A stretch of DNA of 64,000 nt from Streptomyces hiroshimensis. Lineage in GTDB: Bacteria; Actinomycetota; Actinomycetes; Streptomycetales; Streptomycetaceae. The position numbers were made by a program, and so were the translations under genes. The stretch is from the NCBI RefSeq assembly GCF_014650335.1, contig NZ_BMUT01000005.1, positions 205,636-269,635 of the forward strand. The letters are read 5' to 3'. Below the pieces are notes generated by a model. That model was not told where the DNA came from, made no database searches, and was given only the letters and a program-made list of their open reading frames with translations. Position 1 is the first letter of the stretch; every line of letters begins with the position of its first letter. Of this stretch, positions 23,503-32,945 are shown piece by piece.

Positions 23503-24959
23503 GCAGGAAGACTACGGGGCGCGCGGCGGCCGGTGCGCAGGCCGAGCCAGGCGACGAGCCCGGCCGCCGCGTAGGCGCCCGTGGTCAGCCCGAAGGACGC
23601 CGCCGCGCCCGCGTACCAGCCGTCCGCCGCGGCGAGCACGGCGCTGACGGCGGCGACGCCGACGAGAGAGCCGATCTGGCGGTTGGCGTTGAGCGCGGCG
23701 CCCGCGATGCCGGAGTGCTCGGCGCCGGCGGACTCCATGGTGGCGGCGGTCATCGCCGGGGAGGCCATGCCGATGCCGACGTTGACCGTGGCGAGGACGG
23801 TCGCGAGGACCCAGTACGGCATGCCGGGCGAGACGGTCAGGGCCAGGGCGAGGGTGCCGGCGGCGGAGGTGACGAGGGTGACCGCGAGGATCACGCGGTT
23901 GCCGACGCGGGGGCCGATCTTCGCGTAGACGACGTTGCCGAGGAGCCAGACGGCCTGAACGGGCAGCATCTCCAGTCCGGCCTGCACGGGGCTCGCGCCG
24001 CGCGCGTTCTGCAGGAAGAGGCCGAGCATGAACAGTCCGCCGAAGAGGCCGAAGTTGAAGAGGAAGCCGATGGCGTTGGCGGCCGGGAAGCGGGCGTCGG
24101 AGAAGAGCGCACGGGGCAGGACGCGGGCCGCCGCACGGCGCTCGCGGACGGCGAACGCAGTGCCCGCGAGGACGGCGACGGCGAGCGGGAGCAGCACCCG
24201 CGGCGCGGCCCAGCCCAGGTCCGGGCCCTCGATGAGCCCGTAGCTGAGGGCGGCCAGGGCGAGCAGGCCGAGCGCGTGCCCGGCGGCGGCGAGCGGGGCG
24301 GGCCGGCCCGGCACGGGGGCTATGACGCGGCGGGCGAGCACGAGGCCGAGCAGGCCCAGCGGCAGGTTGATCAGGAAGATCGAGCGCCAGCCGAACGTGC
24401 CGACGAGGACGCCGCCGACGGCCGGGCCGAGCCCGGCGGCCACGGAGACGATCGCGGACCACAGGCCGAGGACGCGGGCCCGCTCGCGGGCGCCGGGGAA
24501 GGCGGCGAGGAGCAGCGTCAGCGAGCTGGGCATGAACAGGGCCGCACCGGCGCCCTGCAGCACCCGCCCCGCGACGAGGACGCCCGCCCCGGGCGCGACC
24601 GCGGCCAGCAGGGAGGCCGCAGTGAAGAGGGCGAGCCCGGCGAGGTAGGTGCGGCGCGCGCCGTAGCGGCCGGCGAGGGAGCCGGCCAGGAGCAGGAGGG
24701 CGGCGAAGGCGAGGACGTAGCCGCTGACGACCCACGTCAGGCCGGACAGGGAGAGCCCGAGGCCCTCGCGGAGGGACGGGCCGGCGACGTTGATGATCGT
24801 GACGTCCAGCGAGGCCATCACGAAGCCGAGGGCGAGAGTGAAGATGCTGAGCCCGGGCCGGGCGGGGGTGGCGGACGACGGGGCCGCTGCGGTGGCGGTG
24901 GCAGGGGCTGCGGCGGTAGTGGCGGTGGCCGCTGAGGACGAACGGGTCTGAGCGATCAT
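23499..24959 (-). CDS. MFS drug exporter (DHA2 type, 14 spans)
   Basis: A 486-aa proton-coupled efflux pump. An Ala/Thr-rich cytoplasmic start precedes the first span (TLALGFVMASLDVTIINVA). The signature of the DHA2 group is seen in LDVTIINVAGPSL, in LAGRYGARRTYLAG and in motif C (GLGPAVGGVLVG). The number of hydrophobic segments fits about 14. Its own promoter region holds a long inverted repeat that a MarR regulator, encoded just upstream, probably binds. It begins an overlapping unit with the MetE-like gene and ligA. Confidence 0.9.
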
Positions 24960-24966
24960 GAGAGAT

Positions 24967-25012
24967 AGTTAAAGCTGTATCGATTACGCGAGCAATCATT
25001 ACAGCTATAACT
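24967..25012. promoter_or_regulatory. Candidate MarR operator upstream of the MFS gene
   Basis: The 13-mer agttaaagctgta (24967-24979) is repeated in inverted form as tacagctataact (25000-25012), with 12 of 13 positions paired. The half-sites are two helical turns plus apart (20-bp spacer), in an unusually AT-rich island. Extra agctata copies lie at 25003 and 25020. It is placed between the MarR terminator and the MFS start codon. Confidence 0.7.
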
Positions 25013-25030
25013 TTACGAGAGCTATACGAA

Positions 25031-25059
25031 AGCCCCCGGGACGGGATGTCCCGGGGGCT
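25031..25059 (-). terminator. Terminator after the marR-type gene
   Basis: A 12-bp perfect stem (agcccccgggac / gtcccgggggct) with a 5-base loop lies 19 bp beyond the regulator's stop and is followed by TTTCG on the minus strand. It should separate the regulator from the MFS gene. Confidence 0.8.
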
Positions 25060-25078
25060 CTCTCACGCACATCCGCGG

Positions 25079-25519
25079 CTACGCGCCGTCCAGCGCCCTC
25101 GCCAGCTGGTCCCGCAGGACCACCCGCTCCTCGTGCGACATGTGGTCGAGCGGCGAGTCGCTCCCGATGCGCCGCAGCAGCTCCAGCCGCAACTCCCGTC
25201 CCGCATCGGTCAGGACGAGCCGCTTGGCCCGCCTGTCCTGCGGGTGCGGCTCGCGCACGACCAGGCCGCGCTTCTCCAGCTTGTCCATCACGTAGGTGAC
25301 GTTCGGCGGCTCGCAGCACAGGACCGCCGCCAGCTCGCGCGCCGTCTTCGGCTGCCCGAGCTCCTCAAGGGCCTTCGCCTGCGTCGGCGTCAGGTCGAAC
25401 TCGGCACTGCGGCCGCGCTGGTGCGCGTCCATGCGCTTGTTGAGCTCGACGACCAGGGACCGTATCTCCCTGACCGAGCACCCGACGGCCGCCGTGTCCC
25501 GCACTGCGCTGCTGCTCAT
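25079..25519 (-). CDS. MarR-family transcriptional regulator
   Basis: A 146-aa dimeric winged-helix regulator. The recognition region is ARELAAVLCCEPPNVTYVMDKLEKRGLV and the beta wing is REPHPQDRRAKRLVLTDAG, both standard for the family. The paired Cys-Cys in the recognition helix region (LCCEPPN) could allow redox or ligand sensing, though I cannot tell. It is immediately upstream of the MFS exporter and probably represses it through the inverted repeat at 24967-25012. A terminator lies between them. The ATG is at 25519. Confidence 0.9.
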   Translation of the reverse strand: MSSSAVRDTAAVGCSVREIRSLVVELNKRMDAHQRGRSAEFDLTPTQAKALEELGQPKTARELAAVLCCEPPNVTYVMDKLEKRGLVVREPHPQDRRAKRLVLTDAGRELRLELLRRIGSDSPLDHMSHEERVVLRDQLARALDGA

Positions 25520-25541
25520 GCCGCCAGCGTACGCCGCCGCG

Positions 25542-26231
25542 TCAGCGACCGGGCCGGACGGACAGGTCGTTGATCTCCGCGTCGCGCGGAAGGTCGATCG
25601 CGAGCAGGATCGTCGACGCGACCGACTCGGGGTCGATCCACTTCGACGGGTCGTACTCCTTGCCCTCCTGCTGGTGCACCTTCGCCTGCATGGGGGTCGC
25701 GGTACGGCCGGGGTAGATGCTGGTGACGCGCACGCCGGCCGCGTGCTCCTCGGCCCGCAGCGAGTCCGCGAGCGCCTTGAGGCCGTGCTTGCTCGCGGCG
25801 TACGCGCTCCAGGTGGCGTGGGCGTGCAGCCCGGCGCCCGAGTTGACGAAGAGGACGTGCCCCTTCGTCACGCGCAGCTGCGGCAGGAAGAGCCGCGTGA
25901 GCTCGGCCGGGGAGACCAGGTTGGCGGCGAGCGTGGCGTTCCACGTCTTCGGCGTCAGCTCGCCGACGGCGCCGAGGTCGACGACGCCCGCGATGTGCAG
26001 GAGAGTGTCGACCCGGTCGGGCAGCGACTGCTTGTCGAGGGCCCAGGAGAGCCGGTCCGGGTTGGACAGGTCGGCCACGAGCGTGTGGGCGCCGGGGAAC
26101 GCCGCGGCCAGCTCCCTGGCCCGGCCGGCGTCCCGCGCGAAGAGGTGGACCTCGTCGCCCCGGTCGAGGAGCCGGCGCGCGACCGCCTCCCCGATGCCGG
26201 AGCCGGCCCCGGTGATCAGATGTGTTGCCAT
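25542..26231 (-). CDS. SDR-family oxidoreductase
   Basis: A 229-aa short-chain dehydrogenase/reductase. The cofactor loop is TGAGSGIGEAVARRLL at the N-terminus, NxxG-type motif region LLHIAGVVD, the catalytic Ser in FVNSGAG and the Tyr-Lys pair in YAASKHG. The product is unknown. It lies between the LOG-family gene (27 bp) and the marR-type gene (22 bp) on the same strand, so it may be cotranscribed with both. Confidence 0.9.
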   Translation of the reverse strand: MATHLITGAGSGIGEAVARRLLDRGDEVHLFARDAGRARELAAAFPGAHTLVADLSNPDRLSWALDKQSLPDRVDTLLHIAGVVDLGAVGELTPKTWNATLAANLVSPAELTRLFLPQLRVTKGHVLFVNSGAGLHAHATWSAYAASKHGLKALADSLRAEEHAAGVRVTSIYPGRTATPMQAKVHQQEGKEYDPSKWIDPESVASTILLAIDLPRDAEINDLSVRPGR

Positions 26232-26258
26232 GGGAGCCAGCTTGCCCTACCGCGGCTT

Positions 26259-26798
26259 CTACTGCAGACCCGCCGACTCCTCCAGGTACGCCATCGCCCC
26301 GAGCCCGTCCTCCGCGAAGAAGACCAGCTCGGCCAGGGGGAGCGGCAGGAAGCCCTCCTCCTCCATCCGCTGGAACTGCGCCTTGAGGCCGTCGTAGAAA
26401 CCGGCGGCGTTGAGCAGCACGACGGGCTTGTCGTGGATGCCGTGCTTCTTCAGCTCCAGGATCTCCGTCGCCTCGTCCAGCGTGCCGGTGCCGCCCACCA
26501 TGACGACGATCGCGTCGGCCCGCGCGAGCAACTGCGCCTTGCGCTCGGCGAGATCGCGGGTGACGAGCATCTCGTCGGCGTTCTCGCGGGCCCGCGCGGC
26601 GAGGAACTCCACCGTCACGCCCACCAGCCGACCGCCGCTGTCCTGCACTCCGTCGGCCATGACCTTCATCAGGCCGGACTCCGAGCCTCCCCACACGAGC
26701 GTGTGCCCGCCCCTGCCGATGAGTTCGGCGAACTCGCGGGCGGGGGTGGTGTAGCGGGCGTCGAGGTCGGCGGCGGAACAGAAGACGGCGATGTTCAT
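26259..26798 (-). CDS. LOG-family protein (TIGR00730)
   Basis: A 179-aa Rossmann-like protein of the LOG family, whose members release active cytokinins or hydrolyse nucleoside monophosphates to base and ribose phosphate. The motif PGGxGTxxE appears here as VGGTGTLDEATE, with Pro replaced by Val; the substrate arginine region VWGGSESGLMKVMADG is kept. I chose the ATG at 26798 because GGTGG precedes it; a GTG at 26807 lies three codons further upstream. It heads the run LOG-SDR-MarR. Confidence 0.85.
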   Translation of the reverse strand: MNIAVFCSAADLDARYTTPAREFAELIGRGGHTLVWGGSESGLMKVMADGVQDSGGRLVGVTVEFLAARARENADEMLVTRDLAERKAQLLARADAIVVMVGGTGTLDEATEILELKKHGIHDKPVVLLNAAGFYDGLKAQFQRMEEEGFLPLPLAELVFFAEDGLGAMAYLEESAGLQ

Positions 26799-27022
26799 GA
26801 ACGCCACCGTACGTGCCGTCCGTACGGGGTCGTACCGCCCGGGCCACTGTGGGCTGTTTTCGGACCGTTGCTGTCGCCGTTACGGCCCCGTTCGGTTGCG
26901 GGTTCGTCACAGGGAGCGGCTTGGTTTGGCGGCTTGTAAGAGCGCTGTTAGCGTGACGTGCACTCGTCAGCCGGCGCGTCAACAGGCGCTGTTTCCAGCC
27001 AACTCCTCGGGGGAATTTTCCA

Positions 27023-27619
27023 GTGAAGCTTCGTCATGTCCGCGCGGCCGCCGTCTTCGGAATCGCCGTCGTCGCCCTGACCGGAGCCCGCGGGCACCAC
27101 GGCGGCGGCTGCAGCGGTGGCAGCTCCAGCCACCACAGCAGCAGCTCGACTTCGGGCGGCACGACCACGACGGGCGGCACGACCGGCGGCGGTACGAGCA
27201 CGGACGGCGGCCTCACCACGGGCGGCACCACCGGCGGTACGACCGGCATCACCACCGGCGGGTCCACGAGCAGCGGGTCGTCGACCAGCGGGCTCACCTC
27301 GGGCGGCACCAGCACCGGCGGCAGCGGCAGCGCCACCCGCGACCTCAAGATCGTCAGCTGTGACTACAGCGACGCCCGCGGCATCACCGCGAAGATCAGC
27401 GTCACCAACCCCAGCCTGACGGACAACTACACCTACACGTTCTCGGTGAAGTTCACCGACTCCACCGGCACCCTCATCGGCACCCGCAACCGCACGATCC
27501 CCTTCGTCGGCCCGGGCAAGACCGACACGCAGGACGTCTCCCAGGTGTACGTGCCGAAGGCCGGCGCCAGCGTCAGCGGCAAGTGCGAGGTCAACAACGT
27601 GACCCGCACCAAGTCGTAA
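27023..27619 (+). CDS. Exported Gly/Ser/Thr-rich protein of unknown function
   Basis: A 198-aa protein. A short signal-like N-terminus (MKLRHVRAAAVFGIAVVALTG) is followed by a long low-complexity region rich in Gly, Thr and Ser (about residues 24-104, including SSSHHSSSSTSGG). The C-terminal domain of about 90 residues has two Cys (IVSCDYS, SGKCEVNN) and a beta-rich, FxLYD-like pattern (ITAKISVTNPSLTDNYTYTF). It is probably an extracellular or cell-wall protein with a flexible linker. The GTG start follows a GGGGGA site. Confidence 0.7.
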   Translation: MKLRHVRAAAVFGIAVVALTGARGHHGGGCSGGSSSHHSSSSTSGGTTTTGGTTGGGTSTDGGLTTGGTTGGTTGITTGGSTSSGSSTSGLTSGGTSTGGSGSATRDLKIVSCDYSDARGITAKISVTNPSLTDNYTYTFSVKFTDSTGTLIGTRNRTIPFVGPGKTDTQDVSQVYVPKAGASVSGKCEVNNVTRTKS

Positions 27620-27659
27620 CGGGCTGCAGCCCCTCGCACCGAGCGCGCGGGGGCGCGGG

Positions 27660-28817
27660 TCAGGCGCTCTGCGCCGCCTGCGCCGCCGCGCGCTCGGTCG
27701 TGGCGATCGTCGCCGAGCCGACCACGCGCGTGCCGTCGTAGAGCACGATCGCCTGGCCGGGGGCCACGCCGCGGACCGGCTCCGTGAAGGTCACCTGCAG
27801 CTCGTCGCCGACGAGCTCGGCCGTCACCTCCGTCTCGCCGCCGTGGGCGCGCAGCTGGGCGGTGTACGTGCCGGAGCCCTCGGGGGCCACCCCGCACCAG
27901 CGGGGGCGGATGGCGGTCAGGGCGATGACATCGAGCGCCTCCACCGGGCCCACCGTCACCGTGTTGTTCACCGGCGAGATGTCCAGGACGTAGCGCGGCT
28001 TGCCGTCCGCGGCCGGGTGGCCGATGCGCAGGCCCTTGCGCTGGCCGATCGTGAAGCCGTACGCGCCCTCGTGGGTGCCCACCTTCGCGCCGGTCTCGTC
28101 GACGATGTCGCCCTCGGCCTTGCCGAGGCGCTTCGCCAGGAAGCCGCGGGTGTCGCCGTCGGCGATGAAGCAGATGTCGTGACTGTCGGGCTTCTTCGCC
28201 ACGGCCAGGCCGCGGCGCTCCGCCTCCGCGCGGATCTCGTCCTTCGTGGTGACGGTGTCGCCCAGCGGGAACATCGCGTGGGCCAGCTGCCGGTCGTCCA
28301 GCACGCCGAGGACGTAGGACTGGTCCTTGGCCATGTCGCTGGCGCGGTGCAGCTCGCGCGTGCCGTTCTCATTGACGACGACCGTCGCGTAGTGGCCGGT
28401 GCACACCGCGTCGAAGCCCAGCGCGAGCGCCTTGTCCAGCAGGGCCGCGAACTTGATCTTCTCGTTGCAGCGCAGGCAGGGGTTGGGGGTGCGGCCGGCC
28501 TCGTACTCGGCGACGAAGTCCTCGACGACGTCCTCGCGGAAGCGCTCGGCCAGATCCCAGCAGTAGAAGGGGATGCCGATGACGTCCGCGGCGCGGCGGG
28601 CGTCGCGGGAGTCCTCGATGGTGCAGCAGCCGCGCGCGCCCGTCCGGAAGGACTGCGGGTTCGCCGACAGCGCGAGGTGGACGCCGGTCACGTCGTGTCC
28701 GGCCTCGGCGGCGCGGGCCGCGGCGACGGCGGAATCGACGCCGCCGGACATGGCGGCGAGCACGCGGAGCCCCTTGCGGGGGGCGCGGAGGTCGGGGGCA
28801 CCGGGGAAGTCAGTCAT
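27660..28817 (-). CDS. mnmA: tRNA-specific 2-thiouridylase
   Basis: MnmA puts sulfur on U34 of tRNA(Lys), tRNA(Glu) and tRNA(Gln). The 385-aa protein has the PP-loop SGGVDSAV (24-31), the two catalytic Cys C114 (NPCLRCN) and C216 (DSHDICF), and the C-terminal beta domain ([20 protein letters not shown]). The sulfur donor is very likely the cysteine desulfurase encoded at 29970-31139. The ATG at 28817 gives the normal length; the open frame continues upstream over repeat DNA and should not be used. Confidence 0.96.
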   Translation of the reverse strand: MTDFPGAPDLRAPRKGLRVLAAMSGGVDSAVAAARAAEAGHDVTGVHLALSANPQSFRTGARGCCTIEDSRDARRAADVIGIPFYCWDLAERFREDVVEDFVAEYEAGRTPNPCLRCNEKIKFAALLDKALALGFDAVCTGHYATVVVNENGTRELHRASDMAKDQSYVLGVLDDRQLAHAMFPLGDTVTTKDEIRAEAERRGLAVAKKPDSHDICFIADGDTRGFLAKRLGKAEGDIVDETGAKVGTHEGAYGFTIGQRKGLRIGHPAADGKPRYVLDISPVNNTVTVGPVEALDVIALTAIRPRWCGVAPEGSGTYTAQLRAHGGETEVTAELVGDELQVTFTEPVRGVAPGQAIVLYDGTRVVGSATIATTERAAAQAAQSA

Positions 28818-28917
28818 AGCCCTACCAGAGTACGGGGGCGGCGCGCGCCGCGGCTCCCGGGTTTGTACGGGACGCACGACGAGCCGGCGCCCGCCGCCCT
28901 CGCCGGGCCAGGCGCAC

Positions 28918-29038
28918 CCCTCCCGCCGCGACGGTGGAGCACCACAATGGCGGTGGCCAGCGGTGCCGGGCCGGCGTGAGGCCGCTCGGCACCGCCGGAC
29001 CGCGCCGCTTCGGTTTCTCACCGCTGCGGCGGAGAGGG
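28918..29038. repeat. Palindromic repeat element, copy 1
   Basis: A 121-bp imperfect palindrome. Its ends are near-inverted copies (cccctcccgccgc versus gcggcggagaggg) and its interior also pairs (ggtgcc / ggcacc). It shares a 23-base identical block (28985-29007) and a 17-base block near the right end with copy 2. It lies between mnmA and the amidase, in a 500-bp non-coding gap. Confidence 0.7.
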
Positions 29039-29095
29039 CCTTGCCGGGTCGGCAGGCCTCCTCCACGCCGAACGACGCCGCCCAGCCCGGCACGC

Positions 29096-29216
29096 TTCTT
29101 CCGCCGCGACGGCGGACCACCACAACGGGCGTGACCGGCGGTGCCCGACCGGGCAAGAGCCCGCTCGGCACCGCCGGACCGCGCCGTCGCGGTTGCTCAC
29201 CGCTGCGGCGGAAGAA
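29096..29216. repeat. Palindromic repeat element, copy 2
   Basis: The best copy: perfect 12-bp terminal inverted repeats (ttcttccgccgc 29096-29107; gcggcggaagaa 29205-29216) and an inner palindrome around ggcggtgcc / ggcaccgcc. It is 57 bp from copy 1 in the same orientation. The size and termini suggest a MITE-like or hairpin RNA element, without a gene inside. The rest of 28818-29317 holds no other feature I can see. Confidence 0.7.
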
Positions 29217-29317
29217 GGGCGCCGGGCCCGGCGCACGCGGCACCGGATGGAACCGGGGAGGGGTTCGTACGCGTTTTCGGGGGCGAGTGGGAAGGTGCGG
29301 GGGAAGCGGGGGCGCGG

Positions 29318-29977
29318 GTGGAAGCGGGCGAAGAGCGGGCACGAGGGGTCGCGCGGCGGCGGGTCCTCATGGGCGGCGCCGGGGCGCTCGTGGCGGCCGG
29401 TGCCGCCGGGTACGCCGGCCGTGACGAGATCAGGCGGTGGTGGTGGCGGACCTCCGGCCGGGAGAGGCCGCGTACGGACGGCGTCCTCGACCACCCGGGC
29501 GCCGAGTGGGTCGCCGCGTCGTCCGCGAACTGGCGGCGCGCGCAGCGGCCGGACGACTACACGGTCGACCGCGTCGTCATCCACGTCGTCCAGGGCGGCT
29601 ACGGCGACGCCCTCCGCGTCTTCCGCGACCCCCTGCACGAGGCCGCCGCGCACTACGTCGTGCGCAAGGACGGGCACATCGCACAGACCGTCCGCGAGCT
29701 GGACGTGGCCTTCCACTCCGGGAACCGCCGGTTCAACGAGCGCAGCATCGGCATCGAGCACGAGGGCTACGTCGACCGGCCCGGCGACTTCACCGACGCC
29801 ATGTACGTCTCGTCCGCCCGGCTCACGGCCCGCATATGCGCCCGCTACCGGATCCCCGTGGACCGGGCGCACATCGTCGCGCACTCCGAGGTGCCGGGGA
29901 CCGATCACACCGATCCCGGGCCCCACTGGGACTGGGGCCGGTATCTGCGGCTCGTGCGGGAGGCCCCGGTCAGCTGA
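29318..29977 (+). CDS. Exported N-acetylmuramoyl-L-alanine amidase
   Basis: An amidase_2 (PGRP-like) enzyme that cleaves the amide bond between muramic acid and the peptide stem. The N-terminus has a twin-arginine-like signal ([17 protein letters not shown]), so Tat export is likely. The catalytic domain carries zinc His ligands in VVIHVVQGG and DPGPHWDW, with [13 protein letters not shown] between. The product is 219 aa from the GTG at 29318; the start is uncertain since the open frame extends to 29141, and a shorter start at 29369 would lose the twin Arg. It overlaps the convergent cysteine desulfurase gene by 8 bp. Confidence 0.8.
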   Translation: MEAGEERARGVARRRVLMGGAGALVAAGAAGYAGRDEIRRWWWRTSGRERPRTDGVLDHPGAEWVAASSANWRRAQRPDDYTVDRVVIHVVQGGYGDALRVFRDPLHEAAAHYVVRKDGHIAQTVRELDVAFHSGNRRFNERSIGIEHEGYVDRPGDFTDAMYVSSARLTARICARYRIPVDRAHIVAHSEVPGTDHTDPGPHWDWGRYLRLVREAPVS

Positions 29978-31139
29978 GGCCCGCCGAGCGCGCCCGCTCG
30001 ACCACCGGCCCGATGGCCTCCGCGACGGCCGCCACGTCCGCCTCCGTGGAGGTGTGTCCCAGCGAGAAGCGCAGGGTGCCCCGGGCCAGCTCGGCATCCG
30101 TGCCCGTGGCCAGGACCACGTGGCTCGGCTGGGCCACGCCCGCCGTGCACGCCGAGCCGGTGGAGCACTCGATGCCCTGGGCGTCCAGGAGGAGCAGCAG
30201 GGAGTCGCCTTCGCAGCCGGGGAAGGAGAAGTGGGCGTTGGCGGGGAGCCGGCCGGCGGGGTCGGGGTCGCCGCCGAGGACGGCGTCCGGGACGGCTTCC
30301 CGTACGGAGGCGATCAGGCTGTCGCGCAGCGCGCCGACCTCGCGCGCGAAGTCCGCGCGCCGTGCGGCGGCCAGCTCGCCCGCGACGGCGAAGGCGGCGA
30401 CCGCGGGCACGTCGAGCGTCCCGGAGCGCACGTGGCGCTCCTGGCCGCCGCCGTGGAGCAGCGGCACGGGCGCGTACCGCCGGCCCAGGAGGAGCGCGCC
30501 GATGCCGTACGGGCCGCCGATCTTGTGGCCGCTGACGGTCATCGCGGCCAGCCCGGAAGCGGCGAAGTCGACGTCGAGCTGGCCGACGGCCTGTACGGCG
30601 TCCGCGTGCAGCGGCACGTCGAACTCGGCCGCGGCGGCGGCCAGTTCGCGCACCGGCATGACGGTGCCGATCTCGTTGTTGGCCCACATGACGGTGGCCA
30701 GGGCCACGTCGCCGGGGTTGCGGGCGATGGCCTCGCGCAGGGCGTCGGCGTGCACGCGGCCGTAGGCGTCGACGGGCAGGTACTCGACGGTGGCGCCCTC
30801 GTGCTCGCCGAGCCAGTGCACGGCGTCGAGGACGGCGTGGTGCTCGACGGGGCTGGCGAGGATGCGCGTACGGGCGGGGTCCGCGGCCCGGCGGGACCAG
30901 TAAAGGCCCTTGACGGCGAGGTTGTCGGCTTCCGTGCCGCCCGCGGTGAACACCACTTCGCTGGGGCGCGCGCCGAGCGCCGCGGCGAGGGACTCGCGGG
31001 CCTCCTCGACGGTGCGTCGCGCACGCCGCCCGGCGGCGTGCAGCGAGGAGGCGTTTCCGGTGAGGGCGAGCTGGGCGGTCATCGCCTGCACCGCCTCCGG
31101 GAGCATCGGGGTGGTGGCGGCGTGGTCGAGGTAGGCCAT
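29970..31139 (-). CDS. Cysteine desulfurase (NifS/IscS class)
   Basis: A PLP enzyme that takes sulfur from cysteine and passes it on as a persulfide. The 389-aa protein has PLP Lys206 (SGHKIGG), the cofactor-stacking His in [10 protein letters not shown] and the catalytic Cys331 in a short loop ([10 protein letters not shown]). It is the class I IscS-like type. As mnmA is the nearest same-strand gene downstream, it very likely supplies sulfur to tRNA 2-thiolation. Equivalent pairs occur in other Actinobacteria. Confidence 0.93.
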   Translation of the reverse strand: MAYLDHAATTPMLPEAVQAMTAQLALTGNASSLHAAGRRARRTVEEARESLAAALGARPSEVVFTAGGTEADNLAVKGLYWSRRAADPARTRILASPVEHHAVLDAVHWLGEHEGATVEYLPVDAYGRVHADALREAIARNPGDVALATVMWANNEIGTVMPVRELAAAAAEFDVPLHADAVQAVGQLDVDFAASGLAAMTVSGHKIGGPYGIGALLLGRRYAPVPLLHGGGQERHVRSGTLDVPAVAAFAVAGELAAARRADFAREVGALRDSLIASVREAVPDAVLGGDPDPAGRLPANAHFSFPGCEGDSLLLLLDAQGIECSTGSACTAGVAQPSHVVLATGTDAELARGTLRFSLGHTSTEADVAAVAEAIGPVVERARSAGLS

Positions 31140-31221
31140 GGTGGGGACGATTCTACGAGGCGCGGCCGGGCGCCGTCCCGGCCGTTCCGGCCCTCGGGCG
31201 GCCGCCTGCCCGCGGGCGCCG

Positions 31222-32193
31222 TCACGGCACCACGGCCCGGCCCCCGTACAACTCCGCCGTCGCCGCCGCCACCTGCGCGAGATCCGCCCGGACCTCCTCC
31301 GGGGAGAGGACCTCGACGTCGGGGCCGAAGGAGAGCAGGATGCGGGCGCCGCGGACTTCCGGCAGGAGGAGTTCGACGGTGGCGGGGTCGCCGCCGGAGG
31401 GCGGGGCGGCGACGGCGGGGCCGAGGATGCGCAGGAACATGTCGAGCCGCGAGCGGCGCACCGTGACGGTCGCCCGGACGTCCGCCGGCCGCTCTTCGAC
31501 CTCGCGCCGCAGCACCTCCCAGGCGTCGGCGAGCTCCACGCCCGCGCGGCGGCGCACCGCGTCCCCCGTGACGGTCACGGCGGCCACACGGTCGGCGCGG
31601 AAGAGCCGGGGCCGGGCGCGCCGGTCGGCGACGAGGTACCAGACGCCGGCCTTGGAGACGAGCCCGTAGGGGTCGACGGTGTACGTACGGGGGCGCTCCT
31701 GCCCTCCGTGGCGGTAGCGCAGGCGCAGCCGCCGGTCGGTGAAGACGGCGGCCTGCAGCTCCCCGGTGTCGACGGCCGGAGCGGGTGCGGGGCCGCCCAG
31801 CCACCGGACGGGGTCGACGAGGATGCGGCGGCTGGTGGCCTCGGCGGCGGGGCGGTGCGGGGCGGGCAGGGCCGCCATGACCTTGCGCAGGGCGGAGCCG
31901 AGGGCACCGTCGAGGCCGAGGTCGGCGTGGGTGCTCCCGGTCGCGAGGACGAACAGGGCACGGGCCTCGTCGGCGGTGAGTCCCGTGACGTCCGTCCGGT
32001 AGCCGGGGAGCAGTGCGATGCCGCCGTGGCGGCCGCGCTCGGCGTAGACGGGCACGCCCGCGGCCGACAGGGACTCGATGTCCCGGTAGACGGTGCGGAC
32101 GGACACCTCCAGCCGGTCGGCCAGTTCACGGGCGGGCACGCGGCCGCGGGTCTGGAGGAACAGCAGGATCGACAGCAGGCGATCGGATTTCAC
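31222..32193 (-). CDS. WYL-domain transcriptional regulator
   Basis: A 323-aa protein with an N-terminal HTH_11 winged helix ([24 protein letters not shown]) and a C-terminal WYL domain ([10 protein letters not shown]). Such proteins bind a ligand, possibly a nucleotide or nucleic acid, and act on nearby genes. It is transcribed away from the adjacent TIGR03086-like gene, and the 107-bp gap holds a palindrome, so the target is probably that gene and itself. The GTG start at 32193 lacks a clear ribosome-binding site. Confidence 0.9.
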   Translation of the reverse strand: MKSDRLLSILLFLQTRGRVPARELADRLEVSVRTVYRDIESLSAAGVPVYAERGRHGGIALLPGYRTDVTGLTADEARALFVLATGSTHADLGLDGALGSALRKVMAALPAPHRPAAEATSRRILVDPVRWLGGPAPAPAVDTGELQAAVFTDRRLRLRYRHGGQERPRTYTVDPYGLVSKAGVWYLVADRRARPRLFRADRVAAVTVTGDAVRRRAGVELADAWEVLRREVEERPADVRATVTVRRSRLDMFLRILGPAVAAPPSGGDPATVELLLPEVRGARILLSFGPDVEVLSPEEVRADLAQVAAATAELYGGRAVVP

Positions 32194-32226
32194 GGGATCA
32201 AGAATGACCCGGGGCCGTACGAAAAG

Positions 32227-32243
32227 CTGACGGCGGTTGTCAG
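32227..32243. promoter_or_regulatory. Candidate operator between WYL regulator and neighbour
   Basis: The 17-mer ctgacggcggttgtcag has 5-bp inverted arms (ctgac / gtcag) and sits midway between the two divergent start codons. It is a candidate site for the WYL regulator. Confidence 0.45.
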
Positions 32244-32300
32244 GTTATGGCGGGATGCTCTGCGTGTTCCCGAAACCGACCGACCTCACCGGAGTCGCAC

Positions 32301-32891
32301 ATGACCAGCTCGGCCGCCCAGACCGACCCCCGCCCCCTGACGGACCGCGCCGTCGCCCAGGTGGCGGCCCTGATCGCCGCCGTGCCCGCGGAGCGGCTCG
32401 GCGCCCCGACCCCGTGCACGGAGTTCGACGTACGGGCCCTGCTGGGCCACCTCGTGGCCGGCGTGCACGACGGCGCACAGCTGGGCGAGAAGGGCACCGT
32501 GGAGTGGAGCAAGCCGCCCACGGGCATCGCGGACGACGGCTGGGCCCGCGCCTACGACGAGGGGCGGGCGCGGCTGACGGCCGCCTGGGCGGACGACGCC
32601 AAGCTGACGCGGACGGTGAGCGTGGAGTGGGGGACGTTCCCGGGAGCGGTGTACCTGACGTCCGGGATGGTGCTGGAGAGCGTCACGCACGCCTGGGACC
32701 TGTCGCAGGCGCTGGGGCACCCGCTCCCGCTGGACCAGGAGCTGGCCGAGCTTGCGCTCGGCTGGGCTCAGCGGTTCCTGCCGGCGGACCGGCGGGGCGG
32801 GGAGGTCCCGTTCGGACCGGTGCGGCCGGCGCCCGAGGGCGCGGACGCGTACGCACGGCTGGCGGCGTGGCTGGGCCGCGAGGTGGCGTAA
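32301..32891 (+). CDS. TIGR03086-type DinB-like protein
   Basis: A 196-aa protein of the mycothiol-dependent/DinB four-helix fold. The pattern PTPCTEFDVRALLGHLVAGVH (first His ligand), ESVTHAWDLSQALG (later His) is typical of metal-binding TIGR03086 proteins, whose members may use mycothiol as cofactor. The reaction is unknown. The ATG at 32301 has GGAG 6 bases upstream. It is divergent from, and likely regulated by, the WYL protein. Confidence 0.85.
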   Translation: MTSSAAQTDPRPLTDRAVAQVAALIAAVPAERLGAPTPCTEFDVRALLGHLVAGVHDGAQLGEKGTVEWSKPPTGIADDGWARAYDEGRARLTAAWADDAKLTRTVSVEWGTFPGAVYLTSGMVLESVTHAWDLSQALGHPLPLDQELAELALGWAQRFLPADRRGGEVPFGPVRPAPEGADAYARLAAWLGREVA

Positions 32892-32945
32892 CCGCGGGCC
32901 CGGGGCGCTGTACGGGGGTCAGCACCGAGGGGCAGCGCCGGGGAG

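Noticed and set aside
28818..29317. Possible insertion sequence between mnmA and the amidase
   Set aside because: There are terminal inverted repeats but no transposase frame; the elements are only 121 bp.
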